64,000 nucleotides of DNA from Fontibacillus phaseoli (GCF_003337355.1 NZ_QPJW01000005.1:186001-250000); one strand, 5' to 3'; shown: positions 25,409 to 34,771, numbered from the stretch's first letter. Numbers and translations are program-made. The notes: generated by a model not told the origin, from the letters alone.

Positions 25409-26440
25409 TTATACCTCACGCCGCACCAGACGCGGCGTATTCCGCAGCGCCGGCACCGTCCCGGCGCCGATCCCGAACATGGCGGTGCGCAACTCCAACT
25501 CGACGCGCTCCAGGAGCGCATCGAGCCGCTCCTCCGAGTGCACCGCCGGTTCCAGCAGCGCCCGGCCGAACCCGGCCAGATCCGCCCCAAGCGCCAGCGC
25601 TTTGGCGGCGTCCACGCCGGTATTCAGGCCTCCGCTGCCGATCAGGGCGGCGTCCGGCACCGCCGCCCGCACTTCGCGGATGCATTCCGCGGTCGGGATG
25701 CCCCAATCCGCGAATGCTTCCGCGGCCGCGCGGCGCACCGGGTCGGCGCTGCGGAACTTCTCGACCTGGCTCCAGGACGTTCCGCCCGCGCCGGCTACAT
25801 CGACGAACGCCACGCCGGCCTCCCTCAGCCGTTTGGCCGTCGCTCCGTCGATGCCCCAGCCGACTTCCTTGACGCCGACGGGAACGGGCAGCGCCCGGCA
25901 CACGTCCTCGATCCGGGCGAGCAGACCGCCAAAAGCGGTGTTCCCCTCCGGCTGGAACACCTCCTGCAGGCTGTTCAAATGCAGCACCAACATGTCCGCG
26001 CCGGCAATGTCTACGGCGCGCTGGCATTCCGCCGCGCCGAAACCGTAGCTAAGCTGGACCGCGCCCAGATTGGCGATGACCGGAATGCTCGGTGCCTTGC
26101 GCCGGACATCGAACGTGGGAGCCAGCTCTCCCCGTTCGACAGCGGCTCGGACCGAGCCGACTCCCATCGCCCAGCCCCGGCGTTCCGCCGCTTCCGCCAG
26201 GCGGTCGTTAATCTGCCCGGCGAGTTCGCTGCCGCCGGTCATCGAACTGATCAGCAGCGGCGTCCTTACGGCCGCGCCGAGAAACGTCGTAGTCAAGCTG
26301 ATTTCGTCAAAGTTCAGTTCCGGCAATGCATTATGGCGAAACCTGTATTTTTCAAACCCTGTGGTAATCCCTTCTCCGCCTACTTGTTCTTCCAAGCAAA
26401 GCCGGATATGCTCGGTCTTGCGCCGTGATGTGTTTCCCAT
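25409..26440 (-). CDS. fni: Type 2 isopentenyl-diphosphate delta-isomerase
   Basis: Interconverts IPP and DMAPP with reduced FMN and NAD(P)H, balancing the building blocks of isoprenoids. The N-terminus RRKTEHIRLCLEE is typical, as are LISSMTGGSELAGQIN (FMN-binding), VIANLGAVQLSYG and the late GSGGLNTGVDAAKALALGADLAG phosphate-binding loop. The length is 343 residues from the ATG at 26438-26440, which has GGAGG 7 bases upstream; the nearby ATG at 26446 is too close to it. It lies just downstream of a carotenoid desaturase-like gene, which fits isoprenoid supply for pigment synthesis. Confidence 0.95.
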   Translation of the reverse strand: MGNTSRRKTEHIRLCLEEQVGGEGITTGFEKYRFRHNALPELNFDEISLTTTFLGAAVRTPLLISSMTGGSELAGQINDRLAEAAERRGWAMGVGSVRAAVERGELAPTFDVRRKAPSIPVIANLGAVQLSYGFGAAECQRAVDIAGADMLVLHLNSLQEVFQPEGNTAFGGLLARIEDVCRALPVPVGVKEVGWGIDGATAKRLREAGVAFVDVAGAGGTSWSQVEKFRSADPVRRAAAEAFADWGIPTAECIREVRAAVPDAALIGSGGLNTGVDAAKALALGADLAGFGRALLEPAVHSEERLDALLERVELELRTAMFGIGAGTVPALRNTPRLVRREV

Positions 26441-26504
26441 GTTCATGCCTCCTTCAAGCAGCAGCCTCAATTAAAACTGTCTCCATATCCATGAATATCC
26501 ATAA

Positions 26505-27983
26505 TCAAACGATGCTTTTAGCAATGTATCCGGCCACCAGTTGGCCGGATAGCGTCACAAAAGGAACGCCTCCACCGGGATGCGTCGTGCCGCCGGCGTA
26601 CCAAAGACCTCGCACGTCCCTGCTGCGGTTACCGGGTCTGCGCAGTTCCTGCATGAAGCCGTGAGAGGTGATGCCGAACATGCCTCCCCGGTAAGAGAAT
26701 GTATCGCGGGCCAGGTCGGCAGGCGTGTAACGCGCTAATTCATGCCCCCGAATCATGTCGCCCAGCCCATGTCGCCGCAAGGTAGAAAACACGGTGTCGG
26801 CATAAGCCTCTCCTTCCCGCCCCCAATCCCAATCCGCCGATAAATACGGCGTATGGGTCATGATATACAAATTGCTGCAGCCCGGAGGGGCGGCACCTTC
26901 TTCCGAGTAGGAAGAATTGCAAATGTAAACGGACGGGCGGGTTGGCGGTCGTCGTTTGACAAAGATATCATGAAATTCCTCCTCATAATTCTCCGAAAAA
27001 AACACCGTATGATGATGTAGCCTGTCCAGTCGGACCGGAACGCCGGCAAGCTGGACAAAGGCGGACAAGGAAGGCTCGAACGAGGTTATCAACCGGTCGG
27101 GCAGGGAGGGACGGTCTTTTTCCGCCAACAGTTTTTTACTCACGGAAAGTGCATCTCCATTGACGATGACGAGCGGGGATTCATAGTCCCCTTGCGTCGT
27201 TTCAATGCTATGAACCTTGCGATCGACAACCCGGATCCGCGTGACTTCCACTCCGGTCTCGATCTTTACCCCAAGCTCCTCCGCCAGTTTCTTCATCGCC
27301 TCGATCAGCTCGTAGGTGCCGCCTCGAACGGTGTAAACCCCCTGATCGGCCTCACTGCTCACCAGCATTCCGCATAAGGAGGAAACCTTGAACGGCGATG
27401 AACCGACGCGGGCCGCATACCTGCCAAACATGGCCAGCGTATTCGGATGCCTGAAATGTCGGCGAAGCTGCCCGTTAAGAGAACGATGAAGCTCCGGCAC
27501 CCACATCGTCGCATAAATCTTGGGCCACCATTTTTCCAGATGGCTCAGCGGCAACCGATTGAGAATATGTTCGCTGGCGTAACGCAGCATTTGGCGCGAT
27601 TCCCGGATAAACGCCGGGTAATGCAGGGCATCAACCGGGCTATAGGTGCCGATCTGATGCTGCATGAACTCCACATCTCCGGTTAGATCGACGACGCTGC
27701 CGTCGGTGAACACGCTTCTTGACCTGGGTTCCAGCGGAATCAGCCGGACGTAATCGTTCAGATCCCGTCCGGCACGGCGGAATAAATTTTGAAATACATG
27801 CGCCATCTCAATCGTAGTAGGCCCTCTGTCGAAACGGTATCCGTCGATAACTACACGCTGCAGCTTGCCGCCCGCGCAGGGCTGGCGTTCCAATACGGTT
27901 ACCCGGAACCCCCGGATGGCGAGCTCAATGGCGCAGGACAGACCTCCAAAGCCTGCCCCGACAATCAACGCTTTCCTGCTCAT
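26505..27983 (-). CDS. CrtI/CrtN-type carotenoid desaturase-like FAD oxidoreductase
   Basis: A 492-residue flavoprotein of the phytoene desaturase superfamily. The N-terminal dinucleotide-binding motif is ALIVGAGFGGLSCAIELA, followed by GGKLQRVVIDGYRFDRGPTTI. The C-terminal FAD motif GLWYAGGTTHPGGGVPFVTLSGQLVA is the Crt-type signature. Such enzymes desaturate or oxidise C30 or C40 carotenoid backbones; which one cannot be told here. No squalene/phytoene synthase is in the window. The ATG at 27981-27983 has only a distant AAGGAAGG. It is adjacent to fni, so an isoprenoid role is likely. Confidence 0.85.
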   Translation of the reverse strand: MSRKALIVGAGFGGLSCAIELAIRGFRVTVLERQPCAGGKLQRVVIDGYRFDRGPTTIEMAHVFQNLFRRAGRDLNDYVRLIPLEPRSRSVFTDGSVVDLTGDVEFMQHQIGTYSPVDALHYPAFIRESRQMLRYASEHILNRLPLSHLEKWWPKIYATMWVPELHRSLNGQLRRHFRHPNTLAMFGRYAARVGSSPFKVSSLCGMLVSSEADQGVYTVRGGTYELIEAMKKLAEELGVKIETGVEVTRIRVVDRKVHSIETTQGDYESPLVIVNGDALSVSKKLLAEKDRPSLPDRLITSFEPSLSAFVQLAGVPVRLDRLHHHTVFFSENYEEEFHDIFVKRRPPTRPSVYICNSSYSEEGAAPPGCSNLYIMTHTPYLSADWDWGREGEAYADTVFSTLRRHGLGDMIRGHELARYTPADLARDTFSYRGGMFGITSHGFMQELRRPGNRSRDVRGLWYAGGTTHPGGGVPFVTLSGQLVAGYIAKSIV

Positions 27984-28034
27984 CTAAACAACGACCGCCT
28001 TCCTTTAAATAAAAGGCCACTCAATTTCTTTCCG

Positions 28035-29543
28035 TTACAGTAACGGCGACATCAGTCTTGCGGCCGATTCCATTAACCGGACGACGATTTTTTTCTTCAT
28101 AAACGCTTTTCTTTTGATCCGTTTCGTAGATAGCAGGTCCCGTTCGAAGTCCTTGACGATTTTGGCAATGCTGTCATTCTGAACGAGCAGCACATTTACC
28201 TCGAAATTGAGGTGAAAGCTGCGCATGTCCATATTTGCCGTACCCACCGTCGCCACCTCGCCGTCGACGATGAGCAGTTTGGAATGCAGGAATCCTTTTT
28301 CGTACTCGTATATTTTCACGCCCACCTCCAGCAGGGAAGGGAAATACGAGTGAGAGGCCAAGAACGGCAGCCACTTGTCGGGTTTGGCCGGGAACAAAAT
28401 CCGTACATCGATTCCCGACATGGCCGCCACGCGCAGGGCGGTTAAAATGTCTTCATCGGGGATGAAGTAGGGCGTCGCCAGCCAGACCGACTTTTTAGCC
28501 GACGTAATCATGGCGAAAAAGATATTTTTCAACGCGCTGCTCTCGTTGTCCGGTCCGCTCGGAACGATCTGAATCGCGCCGCTGCAACCCTGTTCTAGCT
28601 CGGGGGACAAGTACTCCAGGTCCATGATTTTTTCGCCGGTGACATATTGCCAGTCCTGCAGAAAAATAATCTGCATCGACCGGACGGCCTCCCCTTTAAC
28701 CAGCATATGCGTATCCCGCCAGAAACCGTAGGTTTTGCTGCGGCTTAAATACTCGTCGCCTACATTCAGCCCGCCGATAAAGCCGGTATTTCCGTCGATC
28801 ACGACGATTTTCCGGTGGTTCCGGTAATTCACCCGGCTCGAAAGCGCCAAAAATCGAACCTCGCCGTAAACCCCCACCTTTACACCGGCATCCCTGAGTT
28901 CTTTGATAAACGGCTTCGGCAGCCCGATGCTTCCGACCGCGTCAAACATGAACCGGACCTCGACACCGGCCCGCGCCCGCTCGATCAGCGTTTTTTGAAT
29001 CTCCCGACCGATATCGTCAGCCCGATAAATGTAGTATTCCATATGGATGTGGTGCTGGGCTTTCTTCAGCTCTTTCAGGAGGGTCGAGAATGTTTCCTCC
29101 CCGTTGGTCAGCACCCGGGTTCGGCTCGCCATGGAAAACGGGGTGCGGGCGATCCGCTGGGACATTTGCAGCAGCCGCTGCTGTCCGGGAGTGAACTGCG
29201 ACAGATCGCGGGGAAGCATGTTGCCTTTATGGTCAATCCGCTCAAAGCTTTTGCGGTCCGATTCCGCCTTTTTGTCGAATTTACGCCGTTTGAAATAATT
29301 TTGTCCCAGCAAAAAATACAGCACCAAGCCTACGACCGGCAGCAGGGCAAGTACCAGAATCCAGGCCATCGTGCTGGAAGGATTTCGGTTCTCCATAAAG
29401 ATCGCCAATCCGATCGTAATAACGGTAAGGGTCTGAAATATACTAACCAGCGTCCCGCCGAATTTGCCGAAGATGCCGAAACCGAAGTAGTAAAATGCAA
29501 ACAGGATAGCTGCGATTAAAATAATTTGTAGTCCGCGTCTCAT
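28035..29543 (-). CDS. cls: Cardiolipin synthase
   Basis: Condenses two phosphatidylglycerols into cardiolipin at the membrane. There are two N-terminal hydrophobic segments (residues 5-25 and 35-75) and then two phospholipase D-type HKD motifs: YRNHRKIVVIDGNTGFIGG in the first half and FLHSKLLIVDGEVATVGTANMD in the second. The 502-residue length matches Bacillus ClsA. It is a single gene, diverging from the decayed RND pump gene. It ends 52 bases before the carotenoid-type gene. Confidence 0.96.
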   Translation of the reverse strand: MRRGLQIILIAAILFAFYYFGFGIFGKFGGTLVSIFQTLTVITIGLAIFMENRNPSSTMAWILVLALLPVVGLVLYFLLGQNYFKRRKFDKKAESDRKSFERIDHKGNMLPRDLSQFTPGQQRLLQMSQRIARTPFSMASRTRVLTNGEETFSTLLKELKKAQHHIHMEYYIYRADDIGREIQKTLIERARAGVEVRFMFDAVGSIGLPKPFIKELRDAGVKVGVYGEVRFLALSSRVNYRNHRKIVVIDGNTGFIGGLNVGDEYLSRSKTYGFWRDTHMLVKGEAVRSMQIIFLQDWQYVTGEKIMDLEYLSPELEQGCSGAIQIVPSGPDNESSALKNIFFAMITSAKKSVWLATPYFIPDEDILTALRVAAMSGIDVRILFPAKPDKWLPFLASHSYFPSLLEVGVKIYEYEKGFLHSKLLIVDGEVATVGTANMDMRSFHLNFEVNVLLVQNDSIAKIVKDFERDLLSTKRIKRKAFMKKKIVVRLMESAARLMSPLL

Positions 29544-29672
29544 ATCGTACCCCTTTTTCTTACGTTACATGTTCCAATGCTCTACCTTCCATTTTACATG
29601 AACCCGGCGCTTCTTCCTACCATTAATAGAAGAAGTCCGGCCGATAGCGACCGTCATGGCGCCCAGGTCATC

Positions 29673-30951
29673 ATGTTCAAATGGTCCCTGTCCCATAAGC
29701 TTATCACTTTCGGCATTGCCTTAGTCCTGCTGGTAGGCAGTTTGCTCCTTTATCCGCTCAACGGCATGAGCTTCCTGCCAGAGTGCAAGAAGACAAATAT
29801 GTTATGGTTCCTATTCTCCGGCCCCTGGCGCCCACCTTGAAGATGTCCAGGAGAAAATGGAGAAGGCTGAAAAATACATTTTGGCCCAAGAAGATATGGA
29901 TAAAATGCAGTACTCCGTCGGCGAGTGGGGAGACATGTCCGAGCTGATGATGGGCGGCATGGGCGGCAGCTCGCTCAACGTTAACGTATTCGGCGACAAT
30001 CTTGAACAGATCAAACCGGTCTCCGATCAGGTTCTGAAATGGGTCTAAGATGATACGAAAAACTTTGAAAAAGGCGAAACTTCGCTTTTCACGGCTTACG
30101 ACCAATACACGCTCGTAGCGGATTAGCAAAAGTTGAGCTCGCTGGGTCTTACTCCGGGGCAAATCGCTATGAAGCTAAGCCCGGTGCGAGAGCGTCCGGG
30201 ACTTACCGAAGTGAAGCTTAACGGAAAAGATAATAAAGTCTATATCGAAACCGAAAAGAATGCTTGTACCAGCATTCAAGACATGGAAAATGAGACGCTG
30301 ACTTCCCCGCTCGGCATGGAAGTGCCTATTAAGGAAGTCGCCAAGGTTGAAAGGGAAGCTCTCCGGACTCGATTATGCGGATCGACGGTAAAATGGTTGT
30401 TGAGGTCAGTGCCAAAATCGTCGCTACCGACGTCCAAAAAGCATTCAGTGCGCTGCAAGACAAGATCGATGACATGGACAAACCGGAAGGGGTTACCGTC
30501 AGCTTCGGCGGGGTAACCGAACACATCAACAATAAGTTCGGCCAATTGGGTCTTGCTATGGCTGCCGCGGTCGCGATCGTGTACTTTGTTCTTGTCGTTA
30601 CGTTCGGCGGTGGACTCGCACCGTTCACGATCCTGTTCTCGCTGCCGTTCATCGTTATCGGCGCCATGGTCGGCCTGGTAATCGGCGACGAAACTCTGAA
30701 TGTATCAGCTCTCATGGGCGTTCTGATGCGGATCGGGATCGTCCTCATCGACCGCGTCATTCGCAAGGAACGCGAAGGGCTTTCAACACGTGCAGCCCTG
30801 CTCGAAGCAGGTGCTACGCGGCTTCGTCCGATCCTAATGACGGGCGCTCGCCACCATCGGCGCTTTGCTGACGCTCGTCATCGTTCCGGTCGTGTACGAA
30901 TTCCTTATGAAATTCCGCCGTCGCGGTTCTGCGGCAGATGATTTGAATTAA
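29673..30951 (+). pseudogene. Decayed RND-family efflux pump gene (SwrC/AcrB-like)
   Basis: Fragments of the C-terminal half of an AcrB/SwrC-type pump can be read in order across frames. They are FKWSLSHKLITFGIALVLL (helix), the porter-domain stretch from about 29850 to 30360 and the helix block QLGLAMAAAVAIVYFVLVV. The end is ALATIGALL...LVIVPVVYEFLMKF and a stop at 30949-30951. In-frame stops (near 30046 and 30124), frameshifts and deletions break it, including loss of VTNA-like residues in helix 10 and of about 25 residues before the last helix. The N-terminal half (about 500 residues) is gone. No intact product is possible. Confidence 0.88.
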
Positions 30952-31092
30952 TCTATACAACAAAAAAGCGGGGCGGGGAGGATTCCCCGACACTATTCCC
31001 GACTGTGTTCTGTACTGAGTTCCCGACTCTGTTTCCGCCTCGATATCAGACTCCGATTCCGTCCTTGCTCTTGATCTTCACACGCCTGTTCT

Positions 31093-31158
31093 TGCTCGTA
31101 ATCTCCACATACCCGTCCATACTCCAGTCCCTGCTCGTAATCTTCACATACCCGTCCA
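31093..31158. repeat. Direct repeat, two 27-bp copies 39 bp apart
   Basis: Copies at 31093-31119 and 31132-31158, both starting TGCTCGTAATCT, differ at one base. They lie in the gene-free gap 30952-31690, in C/T-rich sequence with further decayed copies on the left. Confidence 0.75.
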
Positions 31159-31219
31159 AAATTCTGCCCCATCCCGTTCCCCGATCCTTTCGCACCCGCT
31201 TTCGATAGAAGGGGACAAC

Positions 31220-31412
31220 ATTAACTGGATTTTCTCCAGTTAATGCTCGGCTTTTGGGCTAACTTATCAAATTAACTGGAAAGCCTCCAGCTAATTTGAG
31301 CCAAAGTCGTCGAATTCTCGTACTAACCAAAATTTAACTGCAGGTTTTCCAGTTATCTTCACAAAATCCGGCTCAACGAGAAAATTAACTGTAGGTTCCA
31401 CAGCTAATTTTC
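31220..31412. repeat. Four tandem imperfect palindromes (TTAACTGGA type)
   Basis: Inverted repeats at 31220-31244, 31269-31298, 31330-31356 and 31381-31412, each built on TTAACTG(G/C/T)A...(T)CCAGYTAA, spaced 50-60 bp apart. The first is a near-perfect 10-bp-arm hairpin. They fill part of the gene-free gap after the RND pseudogene and look like a dispersed palindromic element. Confidence 0.75.
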
Positions 31413-31509
31413 TCCGATATCCATTCAACCGGTAACTGTCAGGGAATAACGACCTTTTCTCCTTCTCCAACATGTAAAAACACCGGAGACCTATGTCCCC
31501 GGCGTTCAC

Positions 31510-31660
31510 AACTCAATTATCTTCAAACTTTAATTTTCATCAAGCTTTGTTTATCTTCAAACGTGATAGTCATCCAACGTTATCTATCTTCACGCGATAT
31601 CTACCTTCAAGCGTAATCATCTTCAAGTATCGCTTATCATCTAACGTTATTTCCCATTAA
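31510..31660. repeat. Degenerate short repeats (ATCTTCAA(A/G)CGT type)
   Basis: Six to eight decayed units of about 15-20 bp share ATCTTCAARCGTNAT or ATCNAACGTTAT cores. They extend to the 3' end of the TorD-like gene. No gene is seen here. Confidence 0.5.
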
Positions 31661-31690
31661 AACCGCTGTTTAATTTAATAGCCCCCCGCG

Positions 31691-32386
31691 CTATCCTTGC
31701 ATTTCCCTCCATGCGCAGAGGTTCTCCAAATCTATCTCAAGAAACTCGACGAGCAGTTCTGCCAGGCCGACATAAAGCGTGCTTGTCGTTGTTGCGGCCA
31801 GTTCGGCGGAAAAGGCAGGCGCCCAGTTCAGAAGGTGGGATTTAAGAAACAGGATCTGCACATCCGTCAGTTCAAGACAGCTCTCGCGGAGGTCCGCTTT
31901 ACCCAGCATCTCTTCGCTTAATACCGCCATAAATTCCAGCTCCAGCGAAATATGATCGTCACGTTCGCCGGAGATTTTATTAAAGACCACGCCGCTTTCC
32001 ATATAAGTGTCCCGGATTTCCGAGAGGCAGACAAAAGCGTCGGCACCTTTTTCTTTTGCAAGGAACAGACTTTCGCAAGCAGCGATTTTGGCGCTATGAC
32101 CCGTAAACAGACGGTCAAATTCTTCCGCCTCCTCATAACAGACGCGGCGGAAATTCTCTTCGGGAATGCTCTCCAGGTAACTCTTCAGTCTCTTCCCACC
32201 CTGGCACATGGGAATTGTATTCTTCAGTTCGACCCTTCTGCGCCACTGGGCAATTAGCGACATCCGCGGCGGACGGCTTAGAAAATCCATAAGCAACTGG
32301 TACACCCAGCCTCTCATTCCCATCCAATTGGCTTGCTCTTCCGGGATTTGCACAAGCTCCTTATACAGCGTGGTCATATCGGTCAT
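31691..32386 (-). CDS. TorD/NarJ-type molybdoenzyme maturation chaperone
   Basis: A 231-residue, mostly helical cytosolic protein of the TorD/DmsD/NarJ family, which holds molybdoenzymes until the cofactor is inserted. Features are the N-terminal RGWVYQLLMDFLSRPP, the central EAEEFDRLFTGH and the late DVQILFLKSHLLNWAPAFSAEL (H...W-x-P-x-F). A nearby bis-MGD enzyme (39001-41067) is the likely client and mobA lies next to it. The promoter region has a TATAAT box with an Fnr-like site centred 41.5 bp upstream of the inferred start and an overlapping cre-like site. Anaerobic expression is therefore likely (inference). Confidence 0.85.
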   Translation of the reverse strand: MTDMTTLYKELVQIPEEQANWMGMRGWVYQLLMDFLSRPPRMSLIAQWRRRVELKNTIPMCQGGKRLKSYLESIPEENFRRVCYEEAEEFDRLFTGHSAKIAACESLFLAKEKGADAFVCLSEIRDTYMESGVVFNKISGERDDHISLELEFMAVLSEEMLGKADLRESCLELTDVQILFLKSHLLNWAPAFSAELAATTTSTLYVGLAELLVEFLEIDLENLCAWREMQG

Positions 32387-32570
32387 CTCCCTGATTTAAA
32401 TCATTCATTGCCGATTCAATGCTCATTCATGCGGTTTGCCGACATGCATCGATCCTGACACAACAAATGTATTCTCCATTTAAAAAAAGATGACTTCCTT
32501 ATCTCGCCGGAAATCATCCAAGGTACATATACCGACACATGATTAAGGGGGTCATGTATCTTCACTTCAT

Positions 32571-32613
32571 ATTATACTGCAAAATGAAAGCGCTTTATGT
32601 GATATTTTTGACA
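32571..32613 (-). promoter_or_regulatory. Promoter of the TorD-like gene with Fnr-like and cre-like sites
   Basis: The minus-strand TATAAT box is at 32571-32576. TGTGA-N6-TGACA at 32598-32613 matches the Fnr/Crp dyad TGTGA-N6-TCACA with one mismatch and is centred about 41.5 bp before the inferred start, the class II activator position. TGAAAGCGCTTTAT at 32585-32598 resembles a CcpA cre site. No good -35 box is seen, which suits an activator-dependent promoter. Confidence 0.5.
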
Positions 32614-32661
32614 AAATATTAACAAGTAATTTTGTTAAATAGAAACCGGTTCAGCGGCTTC

Positions 32662-33333
32662 TCAATGCTTACCTTTGTCAGTTGAAGCATCCAACCAGTC
32701 CAACGCCTGCCGATAGTCCCCGGGCCGGTTCATATTGAAAGGAATCCGCTCTTGCGGCATTCCTGCAGCCGCGGCCAGCGCAAAGCCATTCACATATTCG
32801 GCCCGCAGCGCTTCAGTCCACCGGGTCAGCTTTAAATTCCCTGCTTGCAGTTCCCTTTCCAAGCCCGGCAGTACGCTACGGCGGTATGACGCGAGCAGCG
32901 GCTGAACCTGTCCTTGCACTATCGGGATAACGGCCTCTAACGCGCTGCCCGCTTCGCCGCTCACAGTGTCTCTTTTTTGACCCTCCTCAGCCAGCAGAGC
33001 CCGTTCTGCCAACCACTGGAACACATCCCTGTTGGCAAAAGGCATGTCGCATGCCACCGTGAGGCTCCAGGAAGTAGAGGCAGCCTGTAGTCCGGCGTGC
33101 AAACCGGCTAATGGGCCCAAGCCAGGAAAGACGTCCGAAATTACATCTTTTCCTAAATGATTGTAGGCTTCCGGCTGAGAGCCCCCCGCGATAAGGATCT
33201 CTGCGGCAACCTCCTCCAGCTCGCGAATCAGTCTCTCAATGACCGGAACACCGCCCACCGGAAGGAGCGCTTTATTTTGTCCCATCCGGCTTGATCTCCC
33301 ACCGGCAAGAATAATAGCCGTAATCTTGATCAG
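32662..33333 (-). CDS. mobA: Molybdenum cofactor guanylyltransferase
   Basis: Adds GMP to molybdopterin to form the MGD cofactor of DMSO-reductase-type enzymes. The GTP-binding signature ILAGGRSSRMGQNKALLPVGG is present, but its first half lies upstream of the first ATG (33283-33285). The real start must therefore be a non-ATG codon; CTG at 33331-33333, ATC at 33328-33330 or ATT at 33334-33336 follow the ribosome site AAAGGGGGAG (33337-33346). Later blocks are VACDMPFANRDVF and NMNRPGDY. About 220 residues. It serves the molybdoenzyme at 39001-41067 and lies next to a TorD-type chaperone gene. Confidence 0.88.
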   Translation of the reverse strand: MIKITAIILAGGRSSRMGQNKALLPVGGVPVIERLIRELEEVAAEILIAGGSQPEAYNHLGKDVISDVFPGLGPLAGLHAGLQAASTSWSLTVACDMPFANRDVFQWLAERALLAEEGQKRDTVSGEAGSALEAVIPIVQGQVQPLLASYRRSVLPGLERELQAGNLKLTRWTEALRAEYVNGFALAAAAGMPQERIPFNMNRPGDYRQALDWLDASTDKGKH

Positions 33334-33476
33334 AATCTCCCCCTTTCAAAAACAAATACTGGAAAAACAAAAAGAAGATGGTTTGTATCCCCTTTCATCT
33401 GTGTGTTACATTGAGAACATAATCACTTTACGAAATTAATAGATGCAAAGAACGAACTGGAGTCGGACAGAAAGGA

Positions 33477-34697
33477 ATGGCGCGCTTGCGGGAAAACACC
33501 CAATTCTCGTCTTCATCTAAATTGCCCTTGGGGCTACTCAACTTTTTCATTTACGGAACCATGGTTATTTTTGCCGCCTTTTTTCAATTATATTTGCAAG
33601 ACATCGGCATGGACAAGATGGAGATCGGCAGCCTGATGGCCATCGGTCCGTTTATCTCTCTGCTGGCCCATCCTTTTTGGCGGCATTTAAGCGACCGCGG
33701 CCAAAATATCCGCGTGGTTCTGTTGCTGATGATGACGGGATTATTAGTCATGGGCCATCTCGTTTTTAAGGCAAACACCTACCATATGTTATATTTATCG
33801 ATGGTCTTGCTCTTCTTTTTCCAAAGTCCGCTGCTGGCGCAAACCAACAGTCTGACCCTGGGCTATATCGGAAACAACGGACGTAAATTCGGCACTTATC
33901 GGCTTTGGGGCTCTCTAGGCTGGACCTTCATCGCTCTGACGGCCGGACCGATAATCGACAGTGTAGGTCAAAACGGAATATCACTGCTCTTCAGTATCAC
34001 CTTGATGCTGGCGACCGGATCCGCCCTACTATTGCCGTCGATCAACCAATCGACTAATACGCCTTGGATTTCGTCGACGGAAATCCGACACACGTTACAA
34101 AATAAATATTTTCTTGCCTTCGTTATTTTCGGTATGCTGGTTTCGATTCCCAACTCGATCAACGGTATCTTTATGCCGTTGTTCATCAGTGATCTCGGTG
34201 GGTCACGGTTTCAGGTTGGCGGCGCGGTATTTCTGTCAACCATCTTCGAGGTGCTCGCTTTCGTTCTGCTAAGTCGCTTCCTAAAGCGTAAAATGACGTA
34301 CCTTATGGCCTGCCTGACGTTTGTCAGCTTATTGTTCGCGCTGCGCTGGAATTTGATGGCGGAGGCAACTTCGCCGATTCAAATAATTCTCATCCAGATC
34401 TTGCACGCCGTAACCTTCGGCGGTTTCTTCTATGTCGGAACCAAGCTTACCGCCTTGTTCTTGCCGCGGCCGCTGCGATCTGCCGGACAAGCCGTTTACG
34501 CCTTTGCCCTGAGCGGAATGTCGGGAGTTATCGCAGGCCTGCTCGGGGGATGGATCTTCCAAAATTTCGGCCCTGTTATCATGTATAAAATGGGGGTGGC
34601 CCTCGCGCTCATCGGTGCGCTGGGGTTCGGCCTCATGTGGCGTAAAATCCGCAAAAACGGGTATTCGCCCGTCATTCCTCAAAAAGAAGAAGTTTGA
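33477..34697 (+). CDS. MFS transporter (MFS_1-like, YwbF type)
   Basis: A 12-helix carrier of about 406 residues. The N-terminal block LGLLNFFIYGTMVIFAAFFQLYLQDIG and PFWRHLSDRG are typical of the MFS_1-like/nucleoside-symporter-like group to which B. subtilis YwbF belongs; the substrate is unknown. The start may be ATG at 33477, almost touching AAAGGA, or TTG at 33486, which is better spaced. It diverges from mobA and is followed by a hairpin terminator. Confidence 0.82.
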   Translation: MARLRENTQFSSSSKLPLGLLNFFIYGTMVIFAAFFQLYLQDIGMDKMEIGSLMAIGPFISLLAHPFWRHLSDRGQNIRVVLLLMMTGLLVMGHLVFKANTYHMLYLSMVLLFFFQSPLLAQTNSLTLGYIGNNGRKFGTYRLWGSLGWTFIALTAGPIIDSVGQNGISLLFSITLMLATGSALLLPSINQSTNTPWISSTEIRHTLQNKYFLAFVIFGMLVSIPNSINGIFMPLFISDLGGSRFQVGGAVFLSTIFEVLAFVLLSRFLKRKMTYLMACLTFVSLLFALRWNLMAEATSPIQIILIQILHAVTFGGFFYVGTKLTALFLPRPLRSAGQAVYAFALSGMSGVIAGLLGGWIFQNFGPVIMYKMGVALALIGALGFGLMWRKIRKNGYSPVIPQKEEV

Positions 34698-34716
34698 TAT
34701 CCTAATGAAAAGGCGG

Positions 34717-34753
34717 TCCGGTTCCTTGCAGGAGCCGGATTTGTTGCATTTTA
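34717..34753 (+). terminator. Terminator after the MFS gene
   Basis: The arms TCCGGTTCC and GGAGCCGGA pair around five bases, followed by TTTGTTGCATTTT. Confidence 0.75.
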
Positions 34754-34771
34754 TAGAGTTTGCATGCAAAT

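Noticed and set aside
29577-29840. 87-codon frame read as an intact small membrane protein
   Set aside because: Its hydrophobic part is the first surviving helix of the RND pump remnant; the start region is unrelated sequence.
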